Positions 14,101 to 24,137 of a DNA stretch of 64,000 bases are shown here, in pieces. This stretch comes from Kingdonia uniflora (lineage: Eukaryota; Streptophyta; Magnoliopsida; Ranunculales; Circaeasteraceae). The notes below the pieces were generated by a model, which did no database searches, was not told the origin of the DNA, and saw only the letters and a program-made list of their open reading frames with translations. The stretch is taken from positions 932,001 through 996,000 of the forward strand of contig JACGCM010002299.1 of NCBI GenBank assembly GCA_014058105.1. Direction: 5' to 3'. The position numbers were made by a program, and so were the translations under genes. Position 1 is the stretch's first letter. Every line of letters begins with the position of its first letter.

Positions 14101-17100
14101 ACAGTATTATGGCACCAATCACTTCCATCATGAGAAACGTGCCTTTTGAGTGGACGCCTGTGGCTGATGAGGCATTCCAATTGATCACATGTAAGACTGG
14201 GATTGGTACTACACTTTCCCAATCAGGGATGCGGGTTACTTCCATGAGAAGTTATCTGTGGCACAGTTGAACTACAACGTATGATATCAAGTTACTTGCG
14301 GTAGTACGATCTCGGCGGCATTATTTGGTTCACCAAGAGTTCGTCATTCATTCAAATCATGACGCGCTACGACACATGCATAGTCAACAAAGGACCTCGG
14401 CAGACAGACGAGCAAAGTGATTCAGTTACCTCCAGAGTTTTGACTTTCATATTCAGTACATTAAGGGTAAGGAAAGCGGGTTTATTGACAAGATCAGTAG
14501 GACAGCTCAGCTCTTGGTTACACTTCGCTCTTCAATATTTGAATTTTATGAGTTACGTGTATTGTACCCTTCTTATGTGTATTTTGGGCCTATTTATGAG
14601 TCATGTCGGCAACGCCAGGGTTCTCATAAGGATTACACCATCCAGGCTGGGTATTTATTTAAGGGTATAGCCCTTTGTGTCCCGATTTCTTCTATGAAGG
14701 AACGTTAGATTGCAGATATCCATGTTGGGGGCCTTAGGGGAATTTCGAGGTGATCAAGACCATGGCACTAATGCGGGAGATGTACTTCTGGGACACTATG
14801 CGTAGGGATGTTAATGCTTTTATAAGGAGATGTTATTCTTGCACGATGGCTAAAGGGCGAAAGCAGAACACTGACTTCTACACACCATTCCCAATTCCTT
14901 CTAGCCCTTGGAAAGATGTTTCGATGGACTTTGTCACAGGAATTCCGAAGACATAAGGTTTTGACTCTATTTTTGTGGTAGTGGACCGATTCTCTAAATA
15001 CTGTGCACCAAGACAGAAGATGCAGCTCACGTGGCTCGACTATTCTTCAGGGAGGTGGTACGTTTACATGGGGTTTCGTAGTCGATTACTTCTGTTAGGG
15101 ATAGACGGTTTACAGGGAATTTTTAAGGACGTTATGGAGACTACTACGCTGCAAACTTTGTTTTTCCACAGCTTTTCACTCTCAAACAGATGGACAAACT
15201 GAGGTGGTTAACCGTAGTTTGGGTGATCTACTACGGTGTATTACAAGTGATAGACCTTGTAATATCAACAGTTCTATGGTGTATTACGAATTGGGATTTT
15301 GCCCTTTTATATGCCCCGAGTTTGTTTTTAATAGTTATGTCAACAGTTTGACAGGACTCTCCTTTTCAGATTGTGGTCAGATTGTGACAGGCTATTCACC
15401 AGATATTGCATTAGATTTGGCATCTATTCCCCAGCTAGTACCTACTTCTAATAGTACTGCAGAGTTTGTTGAGTCAATTCGAACAATACATGAAGAGGTT
15501 CAGCGACATCTAGCGGATGTTTACGCGGGAGTAAAAGAGAAGGTTGATCATCATAAACGGGAAGTTATATTTTCACCAGGAAACCTGGCTATGTTTTATA
15601 TTGAGAAGGGACGATGCATAGGCGTGGCGTCTAAAAGAGAAGGTTGATCATCATAAACGGGAAGTTATATTTTCACCAGGAAACCTGGCTATGTTTTATA
15701 TTGAGAAGGGACGATGCATAGGCGTGGCGTCTAAAAGAGAAGGTTGATCATCATAAACGGGAAGTTATATTTTCACCAGGAAACCTGGCTATGTTTTATA
15801 TTGAGAAGGGACGATGCATAGGCGTGGCGTCTAAACTTCTCTTGCGTAAATCAGAACCTTATCGTATCATTCAGCGCATTGGCGACAATGCTTATGAGCT
15901 TGGCATTCCTAGAGTACACTTCAAGGTTGTCAATGTCAAACTACTTACACAGCTCTATGGTGATATTCCATCACATCCGGTACCACCTTCACCCGACGTT
16001 GAGTTTACTGATGAGATTGATGAAATACTGGATAGCCGTTTAGATAACGCATGACATGTGGAGTTTTTAATACGATGGGTTGGTCGTTCAGAGGAGGAGG
16101 ATTCATGGATTTCGGAGGTGTCGTTTACAAGGATAGATTCGATATTTTACGATGATTATATGCGGTTACAGAATTCGTGGTCGAATTCTTCTTAGGAGGG
16201 AAGAGTTGATAGATCATACCTCATGGGTCGTCTACCCACGAGGCCGCGTACCTTATATTTTCTCTATATATAGATGCTAGGAGCTTCATTAATTTTCAGT
16301 TCTTTTGTTAGAGTTTTTGGGTAAACTCTGGAAACCCTAGAATTAAATTAGAGAGATCATTTTGTGCTTCCGCGACGTAGAAACTAACAAAAAGAATAAC
16401 CTAAAAGGAATTGAAGCAATAATATTTATGACCCAAAAATAACAATGTGGGGATATGATAAAACATGCCTTCTCCTCGTCAGATGAAGGTATCATGCCAG
16501 CCATTTGGGGCCAGCAATTATCCTCGGGTCCAATGGAACCATACTCCCCTCTGCTTATAGCTGCCTAAATGAACAAATGAACAAACAGGCAAGAATTAGA
16601 TGACCCACTTACTCCATGCTCATGCAAGTGCATGGAAACACCTACGGTCCGCTCAAAATATATGGCAAGAACAAAATAAATTATTTTCTCACTCGCAAAG
16701 TTCATATTAAATAGATATACAATGAAACCGAACGGGCTTATAAGTACAATAACACCGACCTTAGCATAAGGATCCAACAAAATCCGTGAAGAATCATAGT
16801 AACACCCTTCTTCAGGAGAAAACTTTCCATCAAATTTATAGCCATACAACATATCTCCTAAATCACCCTTTAGAAATACATGCCAAACATCCCCAGTCTT
16901 GTTCTTTGACGGGTCAAGGTTGATTTGCGCTGTCACTTTCTTCTGTACTATAGAAACAACTAGGTTACTTGTACTCGATTAACTTAACTTAAACAATCTA
17001 ACTACATGTATCCCACTTCATGTTTCTTTAATATTCAAGCAACCGTGGGCTCATAAAAATTGTATATAAGTGGGATTCTTCTATATAACTATTCGGCTTA

Positions 17101-17580
17101 CATAAGTACATAACATAATAAGCAACTAATAATCTCCATTGGCACAATTGTAAATAATCAAAATTATAGAATCCGAGGGGGCGACAAAAGGTTTACCTCC
17201 TGCAAATCAGATACACTAAAGAGGCAGAGCGTAGCCAAAACCGCGCCGCTAGAATAAATTGCAAAATTAACTCCACCATCAACAGCAGTAGACCCAAATG
17301 GCGTCGGACTCCCCGCGAAAACCTCCACCCTCTTTCGCAACTTCGGCTTCTCGACAACCGCAGTCTCCACCCCCTCCGCACCTCCTTCTCCTCCGTCGAT
17401 AGCCCTAACAGCAAACGACTTCGTCGCAATTACGCCCTTATCACCATCACTCATTCCCATACGAAATCTACAACATTTCTTCTGTAATTTGCAGTGAAAT
17501 TGTAGATTTCTTCGTGTTGATTTGCAAGAAGTAGTGCAATTAGTAGAAATCAAAGAAGAGGGAATGTTTGCGATCTCCAT
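2139..17580 (-). CDS. ISA3: Isoamylase 3, plastid starch-debranching enzyme (18 exons)
   Basis: The protein hydrolyses alpha-1,6 branches of starch or limit dextrins in plastids, mainly during degradation. Exons, first to last: 17197-17580, 16760-16942, 16469-16564, 10091-10243, 9033-9124, 7537-7678, 7339-7446, 6912-6997, 5996-6067, 5778-5904, 5409-5495, 5233-5325, 5005-5163, 4518-4601, 3598-3678 or 3479-3559, 3306-3388, 2943-3060, 2139-2411. They join in phase to about 806 residues; Arabidopsis ISA3 is about 764. A Ser/Arg-rich N-terminus fits a transit peptide. A CBM48-like region spans exons 1-3. GH13 motifs follow: DVVFNHT near 354, GFRFD with nucleophile Asp429, IAEAWD with acid Glu485, and HD at 557-558. 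The C-terminal residues match ISA3 rather than ISA1 or ISA2. The frame is intact. Oddities are the duplicated exon 15, a GC donor (AAG|GCATGT) in intron 3, and a retrotransposon in that intron. Exon ends were placed by eye. Confidence 0.93.
3447..3684. repeat. 119 bp tandem duplication containing ISA3 exon 15
   Basis: Two copies with a period of 119 bp, seemingly identical by eye, each contain a full 81 bp exon (3479-3559 and 3598-3678). The exon encodes 27 residues from Gly-Val-Pro-Met to Asp-Asn-Tyr, with its acceptor (GATATAG) and donor (TAC|GTAACT). Only 38 bases separate the copies, which is shorter than plant introns normally are, so joining both copies is unlikely. Reading through the gap would meet an in-frame TGA. 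Since the exon is phase 0-0, use of either copy keeps the frame. Confidence 0.85.
3835..4010. repeat. G/C-rich dispersed repeat in ISA3 intron 14
   Basis: The stretch contains CTGCCCCACCCTGCCCC and GGGGGATGGGGAGGGTATGG with a foldback tendency, and resembles the repeat at 578-748. It lies between ISA3 exons 14 and 15. Limits are approximate. Confidence 0.4.
8350..8650. repeat. Imperfect tandem repeat of about 150 bp in ISA3 intron 5
   Basis: Two diverged copies follow one another. Each has CAATCCTTTC, AGGTAGAGGAAG, ATATCAGTCATGATAAA, TTGGTCAAACT, CATTTGATAGCCAAG and GGTTTCAGAAAAAA in the same order, offset by roughly 149-159 bases. Nothing coding is evident. The rest of intron 5 (7679-9032) shows no other feature. 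Confidence 0.7.
10397..10577 (+). repeat. 5' LTR of the gypsy element
   Basis: It begins TGATAGATCATGCC, contains a TATA-like CTCTATATATAGA about 70 bases in, and ends GTAGAAACTAA just before the primer-binding site. The inverted GTGGGTCGTCTACCCAC motif near its start forms a small hairpin. Confidence 0.85.
10583..10594 (+). other. Primer-binding site (initiator Met tRNA) of the gypsy element
   Basis: The sequence TGGTACCAGAGC differs at one base from TGGTATCAGAGC, the usual complement of the plant initiator methionine tRNA 3' end, and lies six bases inside the left LTR. Confidence 0.8.
10595..11499 (+). other. Untranslated or decayed gag region of the gypsy element
   Basis: This part should hold the leader and gag. 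A 90-codon frame from 10620 is rich in charged residues but shows no recognisable capsid domain or CCHC zinc knuckle, and further frames are short. Gag is either too decayed to recognise by eye or deleted. Confidence 0.45.
12921..15267 (+). repeat. 1.17 kb tandem duplication inside the gypsy element
   Basis: Bases 12921-14100 are repeated at 14101-15267. The offset is 1180 at first and 1167 after a 13-14 base insertion in the first copy near 13010-13023. Both copies end at AATATCAACAG. The unit covers part of RNase H and integrase. By eye the copies differ at only about 20 positions, fewer per base than the LTRs differ, so the duplication looks younger than the insertion. Confidence 0.88.
15533..15832 (+). 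repeat. Three tandem copies of a 100 bp unit
   Basis: Units begin at 15533, 15633 and 15733 (each opening AAAAGAGAAGGTTGATC) and end GGCGTGGCGTCT. They look identical by eye. The unit length is not divisible by three, so each added copy shifts the integrase frame. Confidence 0.92.
16207..16387 (+). repeat. 3' LTR of the gypsy element
   Basis: This is the right-hand partner of the LTR at 10397-10577, collinear without indels and with about 13 base differences counted by eye. It is preceded by a purine tract. Confidence 0.85.
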
Positions 17581-20500
17581 TGTTATTGAAACTCAGAGAT
17601 CGATCGTTCGATGATGAGTTTGTGAGTTCGATTGAAGCAAAGATTTGGGGAGAAGAATTAGGGTTTATTGAAATCGACACTATTTGCGGGTTTTGTTTCG
17701 GAGAGTGAGAGAGAAGGAGAGCTGAAAGAAGTACAAGTGTACAATAGCTTCTCGTTGGCGCTATTTTTGATTATGTACTTCGCGAGTTAAAATATAGATT
17801 GCGTTGCAGCATCTCCAACGGTAGACTTGAAGCTTTAAGGGCAGGTTCGGCAGAGGTATGGATCGGTCCTGAGGTTTTGGGGATCCTAAGCGAATTTGGA
17901 AAATTGAACTAGTATGACGCCCTAGCGAATGCTAAGGAAGTTTACCCGAACATTTTGAGTTCTAACATTAGATTCATGTTCTACATATCTTAATATAGAT
18001 ACGCGCCAAGTTTTGCTGAAAACGGATTTACTTAAGAGGGGCAAGAAGGGCGAGTAGGCTTTGTACCTCACCCCATCTATAATTAGAACCTTAACATCTA
18101 TTTTCTGGTGATGATAAAATTTTGTAAAAATTGAAATTGTGAAATGCAGAAGAATATAAAATTTTGTTATACATTGGTTCATGAATGATATAATTTTTTT
18201 AGTAACCTTTAAAGTTGGGTAATTCTTCCTTCAACAGAGGTTCATCTTCCATTAACACATAGAGAAAGATGAGAGATTAATAACGTAACATAAAGATAAG
18301 GAGAAGAGAGATTAATAATGTGGGACCTAGTAGATATCCCCTTTAAAAATTTGAGCAGAGTTAGAGCATCTCTAACAGGGTTTGGGTTGGGTTTGTTTTC
18401 TCATCCCAAACTTAAATGCCTTTCAGCAGCCAAATAATGGGTTTGGATTTGATGACATGGCGCTATCAAAAGCCAACTAGGTGTGAGCTCATTTCACTAA
18501 AATAATAATAATAAAGTTTGCCGTACTTTTAAATACCGCGCGGTATTTAAAAGTCATTTTATCCATTATGGTTGGCCGAGCTCTCTCCTGGGGAGGAAGT
18601 CAAGTTTGAGTTGTTTTATTCAACTGAACTAGCGACGGTGTTTTGATTTTAGAAGGGGAAAAAAATAATAAAAAAATCAGCTAACTGCTGAAAGAAACGA
18701 GTTTGAGTTAGGTTGAGTGGGTTCTGATGTGTGGGCCTTTTGTCAGAACCTACACGCATCATAACCCACACTCGACTGTTAGAGATGATGTTATATTTTA
18801 CGTTGTGAGGTGTATTCCATGTGACGTTCCGTGATTAGACAGACAGGCAGCAAAAACAGAGAGGTAGCAATAATGCACTACATCCGTTGTTTGTCTTTGT
18901 ATTGAGTGTATAGTGATTCTAGTTTAATAGGGACATTTCGATTGTCCTATTAACCACTTCATAACTACAAATTATGGATTGAGATTGAAAAAAGGTGTGG
19001 ATGTTGATTCTTGAATATGCATGGAAACTTGGGTGTTAAATCGATTCATTCCAAGAAAAAAAATCATAATATTTAAACAAATGTGTGATGCACGCCACTT
19101 TTTATATCATCTAATTGCAAAAAGATTATGATTAGTTTGCATATGCAGCTTTCATCATTGTTTATGAGAAAGTAAGGTATTTGTAATGAGCATTTTAGTC
19201 CAAAGGAGAGACAAATTCCATGAAAAGAGCATATAAATAGCAGTAATAAACATAATTTACGTAAAGATCAGTTAACTTAGGGGACACACCCGATCAAAAA
19301 AGGCCCCAAATTTTGGTGCCACTCACATGGTTTGTATGAACATCAGTAACCACCGGAATATCGGTTACAAATAATCCATTTTGTGGCTTTGCAAATTAAC
19401 CTTACCCAAAAATCAAAAGGTCCATGAACACTTTCTAGCGATATCCTCATTTGTCTTAATATTGCTCACACTAAGGCATTTTTTCCCCGATACACTTCGT
19501 GATTCAATAACTTTAACTCAAGTATATTGATATGAAATCATTCTTCAATTTGTCTAAAGATATTGGTGCATCGTTTGCCTACGCTTCTACTTAACAAAAT
19601 ATCACCTTGTTCATTCACGGTAAATTTGGCGAAATATGCAGGAATTTAGTTATTTGAGGGCCTAAATGTATTTCAACAAATAAAAGTCAAAAGTAAACAA
19701 AATTCAAAAGTTGGTAAAAGCCATTTACCCTATAATCGGGTTTTAACCCCATAAAACAACTTTGGAAAACAACTTTTTGTTATTTCAAAACCGCTAGTGG
19801 TTTGACCCGACACCTGCTTTTGGACTTTAGAGCCAAAACAGCTTTATATCAAGAGAAAGATTCGGTTTTAGATCTCCGAAATTTCAAACAACCGTACCAA
19901 CTAACTATAAAAGTACACCCCAAATACCCCAAAACTACAGTTATGCCATTCTATTGAAACCGTACCACAATACTTTATTTTGTTGATTTGACATATCAGT
20001 AAAGTGCAGGGGTATTTTCGGGTACTAACAACAAAAACTTGTTTCATTGGGAACTGAGAAAGTACCGTGTACGGTACAGGACGGCACTTCCGTAGTCCCA
20101 TCTAAAACAGTTGAAAATATGTTTTAGCGTTTCCGTATCTCTTCCGTGATTTGCGGCCTAAATTATTAATTAATTTTATTAATACCTAAACTGCCCTATA
20201 GTTTATTTTTCGCATAATAATCACGACTATCCAACTAATTAGCTTAGTTTATGATAAAATTAGGCTGGAAGTCGAATACAATTCGTACAACGAGCAACAC
20301 GAGATGGGCGAGAGATTGATTCAATGTGCTAGAGCATATTGGAAATGGAGTTTACAAGGTGTTTTACCAAACATATCATTACAAGAATACAAATTGGAAG
20401 AAGGAATCTTACTAACTCATTAACATAGTGACACTAGTAGGTGTACAATTTAATTAGAAGACACATTGTTGTTAAATGAAGCCAAATCAAAACAAGACTA

Positions 20501-21009
20501 GTTTGCCATGTTTCTCCAATTCCAATTTAATCTCAATTATAGCATTGTGTTCCCACTCAAGCAGCCAATGCATTGCTTGTACCAAAGGAATACCTTCGCC
20601 GTACCGACACCGCCATTTTTGAATCGTTCGCTATAAGCGTAGTAATCGTAATGTTACCTACATAAACACATCATTAGAGGAATAAAAAAAAAGGGGGGGG
20701 GGGGGGCAAATTGGAGTAAAAATTAGAATGAAATTCATTAGATTCTCATAAATCAGGGGCATTGTCATCATCGTCAATTCGTCATCAACATTAACGTTTT
20801 GATCCTCTAAATCAAAACCCTAATTCTCAAAAGATCAAACCCTAAAAAAAACCCAACTACATCTCACTGAAACCCCACCATTAAAGACTGATAAGAGTAC
20901 ACGGATGAAGGTTGTAAAAAAAAATAAAAACATTTACAAACCCCATTTCTGTAAACCTAACAAATCCTCTAAAATTAGCCCCAAATCCTCAAAATCCCCC
21001 AAAATTGAA
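17581..21009. other. Intergenic between ISA3 and the first SAUR gene
   Basis: The first 150 bases are the ISA3 5' leader and promoter side; no clear TATA box was seen. A fragment near 17807-17830 (GCATCTCCAACGG) looks like one end of a MITE. A complete MITE is at 18364-18790. An A9G14 homopolymer run lies at 20684-20706. From 20707 to 21009 is the 3' flank of the SAUR gene. No other gene is evident. Confidence 0.5.
18364..18790. mobile_element. PIF/Harbinger (Tourist)-like MITE
   Basis: The 427 bp element begins GAGCATCTCTAACAG and ends CTGTTAGAGATGATG, which are inverted repeats matching at 13 of 15 positions, and is flanked on both sides by TTA. A TTA duplication and such GAGCATCTC ends are typical of Tourist-type MITEs. 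A perfect 30 bp palindrome, centred on CCGCGCGG, lies inside it at 18525-18554. No coding capacity. Confidence 0.75.
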
Positions 21010-21510
21010 TCAAACCCTAGTTTTCTGCAACAGAGGACTAAACACATTGCAATCCAAAGGGGGGGCTAAACCATGGCAACTCAACTTATTAGTACCACTA
21101 TTAACTCCACCAAACATCTCCACAAACTCCTCCAACCCCATCTTTCGATACCTATGTTCGTCCTTCTGGAGCAATTTCAACACTTGTTTGAAGAACCCAA
21201 CATCACAAAGCAACACAAGACCTCCATCGGGTTGAAACCCAAACACCTCCTCGGTTTCATCCAACAAAGACCTGAAGATGGGCAGATTTAAGAACCGGGT
21301 TTGGATGATGAACCGTTTCCGGTCCGGTCCAACGTAAACTGGGAGAAACCCAGAGGGGATTCGACGAGTTGGGTTGGTTGTATCTGAGTCGGAATCTGAG
21401 TCGGAGGGGTTGGATCTGCGACCGAGACTCATTGATTTCCAACGTTTCATGACTTGTTTGAGTTGAACGATTTGGCGAATCTTATCGACTCGTTTCATCG
21501 TTGTCGCCAT
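21010..21510 (-). CDS. SAUR family auxin-responsive protein
   Basis: SAUR proteins are small auxin-induced regulators of cell expansion that act, in studied members, by inhibiting PP2C.D phosphatases at the plasma membrane. The intronless frame has the family order: an N-terminal I-R-Q-I-V-x-L-K-Q-x-x-K-x-W helix, a Ser/Asp-rich linker, then the SAUR core from G-F-L-P-V-Y-V-G through R-F-I-I, F-L-N-L-P-I-F-R-S-L-L and E-E-V-F-G-F to L-L-C-D. The tail after the core is long (about 50 residues). The frame could start at 21561, but a TATA box on this strand at about 21589-21597 would leave almost no leader, so the second Met (21510, product 166 residues) is preferred. Which subgroup it belongs to was not determined. 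Confidence 0.88.
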   Translation of the reverse strand: MATTMKRVDKIRQIVQLKQVMKRWKSMSLGRRSNPSDSDSDSDTTNPTRRIPSGFLPVYVGPDRKRFIIQTRFLNLPIFRSLLDETEEVFGFQPDGGLVLLCDVGFFKQVLKLLQKDEHRYRKMGLEEFVEMFGGVNSGTNKLSCHGLAPPLDCNVFSPLLQKTRV

Positions 21511-21588
21511 TGTTGCAGAGCTCTTTAAGCTTTGTTTTGTTTCAGAGAGAACTGTGTTCAATGAGAAACAAGGGGGAAATAAAGAAAT

Positions 21589-21597
21589 TATATATAG
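21589..21597 (-). promoter_or_regulatory. TATA box of the SAUR gene
   Basis: On the minus strand the bases read CTATATATAATT, a good plant TATA box. It lies about 80 bases before the preferred ATG and only about 28 before the upstream in-frame ATG. Confidence 0.55.
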
Positions 21598-24137
21598 GAG
21601 ATTCGCTTAAATAGAAAATCTTTAAATTACTAAACACTACACTATCTATCTTCATAATTACCAATTCAACCAAAATGACTCAAATGCCCACCTATAAAGC
21701 AAACAAGGTATGGTTTAGTGTTGATTTGTGGCGATAAGGGGAGAGGATTGTGCTTGGTGGTTATGTCGCGTAGTTATTTGTAAAGTAACAGATTAACAAT
21801 AGTCGAGAGATTTGATTAGCTGCAGAGGATAAGATGATACATTGGTCGCTGTTTCGGTTACACCTTTTTGGAATTAGTTTATAGACGTGGGTATTTTGTA
21901 CGAATCCATGAAAGTTGTACGGGGATGTGTCCGGCCGATTCAACAAAAGTTAGTTGAGGAGCAAGACGGGTGTTGTTATACGCGGCCACCCAATGCATGA
22001 CTTTCTTAAAGGAAATGAAAGATATCTTAGTAGATTAAAACCTAGGCAACACATGTTTAACCAAGTGATAAATTGTACCTTTAGGGGTATTATTGTCACA
22101 ATTTTGTTAAAATCATATCTCTACCAATATCAGAGACTTAAGATGGGGTTAAAATCCTATATTGCTATATCTTTACAATATTTATGAATTTATTTCAATT
22201 AGAGGATATTGTTTGTCACTTTCTTTATCAAACTATGCACACAATTAATTCTAATTAAAGTGTGGTTTCCTGAAAGGATGGGTGAAAATGTAAGGATGAA
22301 AAAGTTAGTTGAAGTGAAAGCTGAATGAGGAAGTTAAAGTACACTAGGAAAACAAAAAGGTAGAAGCCAAAGACTGGATTTTAAAGTGCTATGGAGGGTA
22401 GGGGACCTTTGCTAGTTTGGTAGTAAACTCAAAATTAGATTAAACTTAACTTATTTGATGGTTAATTGATTAGGTTGGAGGGTCTTACTCAGTCATAGTA
22501 GATCTTGTCTGCCTTAGAGGTGCCCTGGGTGATTATGGCAGATACTATTTACTAGATGTGGTAATTATCATAGCTTAACTAACACCTAAATTTTGATTTT
22601 AACAATTCTCCCTTAAACTTTACATCACCAAGTTAAAGGACTAGGAGGAAAATGTAGGCATTTATCATGCAAAACTTGTATACCATGCTTTAGTTAAGCT
22701 AAGCCACATCAAAATCAAAAAAACATAATTATAATTGCATGAATCAGGCATAATAGTTGTCTGACCAATGCGCGTTCAATGGAAAACATTAATTAATATA
22801 AAATATAAATGGATAAAGTTAGTAAGAAAGATTTTGAGATTGATCTGCTTTCGTACATTGTATGACTTCTATTTTTAGTATATTACATTAAGCAAGCAGT
22901 GCCTGGTTGCAATGTGTAAGCGCATGTCTAGCGTTGACTGAGCCATATAATTTTCTCATCTTCTATGCATTATTCATGCATTCGAACCTGATTTGATAAA
23001 CTGGAGGGTCCATCTCAAAACCAATTAGCCAGAAGAGGAATGACTCGAAGATCTCTCACGGGAAAGATGACATTCACATGGAAGGGATAAATATGAAAGT
23101 AATTAACAAGTAATTTGTTGAAAGAAAAAGAAAAGTGGGCATGCATGAGTCATGGGTTGAGATATTTGTAGTCAGGGACTGTGCCCCCAACATCCTGACC
23201 GTAAACAGCGGGTAACGTGGGGACTACAGTAGTATTTTTGTAGACTCAGAGCAAGTACAGTACCACGGTCAGTGTCCTTGAGCACATATAAATAAATAAA
23301 TTATTTAATCAACAACTTTACAGTTTTTCGTTGACCGTTGACAGGTTAGTTAGCCGTTACAAACCCTAGTTTCAAAAACTATCTGTTTGGGTAGTCCAAC
23401 CTAACAAGAGTGTGAGGCCCAAGGCTCACACATGCCAGTGTTTACAAGAGAACATCTGGGGCCATGTTATGATTTTCGAGGAGTCTCTCTCTCTCTCCCT
23501 ATGCCTATATGTTTGGTATGTTTCACTCTAGGTTTAGGTAAAGCAATGTTTTCTTACTCTTTTCATGGAGATCAGAGTTTTTCAGACATGGGTGCACATT
23601 GATTTGGCCGCAACACTATGTAGATTTTGTTGGGAGTACGGGTTAAAGCTAAAGCTAAATTCACCTCTGGCTCTGGCAACAAGTGATTTCATTGATACCT
23701 GCACACGCAATCTTCATGCGAATCGTATCCCAGAATTATGAGTAAAGAGAAAAAGGTTTTGCGAGACAAAATTGAGAGAAACTTAATCATCAAGAATGAG
23801 TGGTAGGCTGTGCGAGATAAAATCGTGGCAACAGTAGCCACATGTGAAACCTACTCTACCAAATTTTCTTTGATTCCAATGCAAACAATACTAAACTAGA
23901 AATGCTACTACATGTTGCAACAATTATTTGTGGTCTAATGCGAGCATTAGGTATATTATATCTACAACTAGGCATTGAAACAATTGTGCTAGACTCAAAT
24001 GGTGAAAAGGTGGCTCCAATTACTTCAAAAAACAATTGTGCAAAATTAGTCACATCTACAAAGTTCTACGCAACAAATTTATTAGGTTAGAGAAAATGCA
24101 TTAGCGTTCTAGAAAATTATAAGTTAAGGAAGCCTTA
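21598..24137. other. Intergenic, no gene recognised
   Basis: This AT-rich DNA has only short frames without family resemblance. A segment near 23900-24090 carries ACATGTTGCAACAATTAT and AAACAATTGTGCAAA in opposite sense and may be a decayed small transposon, but I could not define its ends. Confidence 0.45.

Larger units (their letters stand above)
11500..16195 (+). pseudogene. Broken pol polyprotein (protease-RT-RNase H-integrase-chromodomain)
   Basis: The protease shows an IIDGG active-site region near 11620 and the LLGRPWQ motif near 11857. Reverse transcriptase runs from about 12160 to 12720, with [24 protein letters not shown] and the YFDD catalytic box. Integrase pieces include the HHCC-like zinc region and DFVTG with following residues near 13580-13830, and again in a second copy. 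A chromodomain-like C-terminus (DEILDSRL, then EFLIRWVGR) lies at about 16020-16120. Internal stops occur at 12241, 12481 and 12592 among others, plus frameshifts, a 1.17 kb tandem duplication and a 100 bp triplication. No functional enzyme can be made. Confidence 0.85.
10397..16387 (+). mobile_element. Decayed Ty3/gypsy chromovirus-type LTR retrotransposon
   Basis: The element is about 6 kb, with 181 bp LTRs (10397-10577 and 16207-16387). A Met-initiator tRNA primer site (TGGTACCAGAGC, 10583-10594) follows the left LTR, and a purine tract (AGGAGGGAAGAG, about 16194-16205) precedes the right one. Internal order on this strand is protease, reverse transcriptase, RNase H, integrase and chromodomain, the order of Ty3/gypsy chromoviruses. 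No convincing gag or zinc knuckle was found between 10595 and 11500. All frames are broken. The LTRs differ at about 13 of 181 positions by my count, so the insertion is not recent. A target-site duplication is not clear. The element lies antisense inside ISA3 intron 3; without it the intron would be about 235 bases. Confidence 0.88.

Noticed and set aside
10386..16392. Target-site duplication for the gypsy element (CAAAG/CAAAA)
   Set aside because: The match is imperfect and depends on where the LTR ends are placed; left unresolved.
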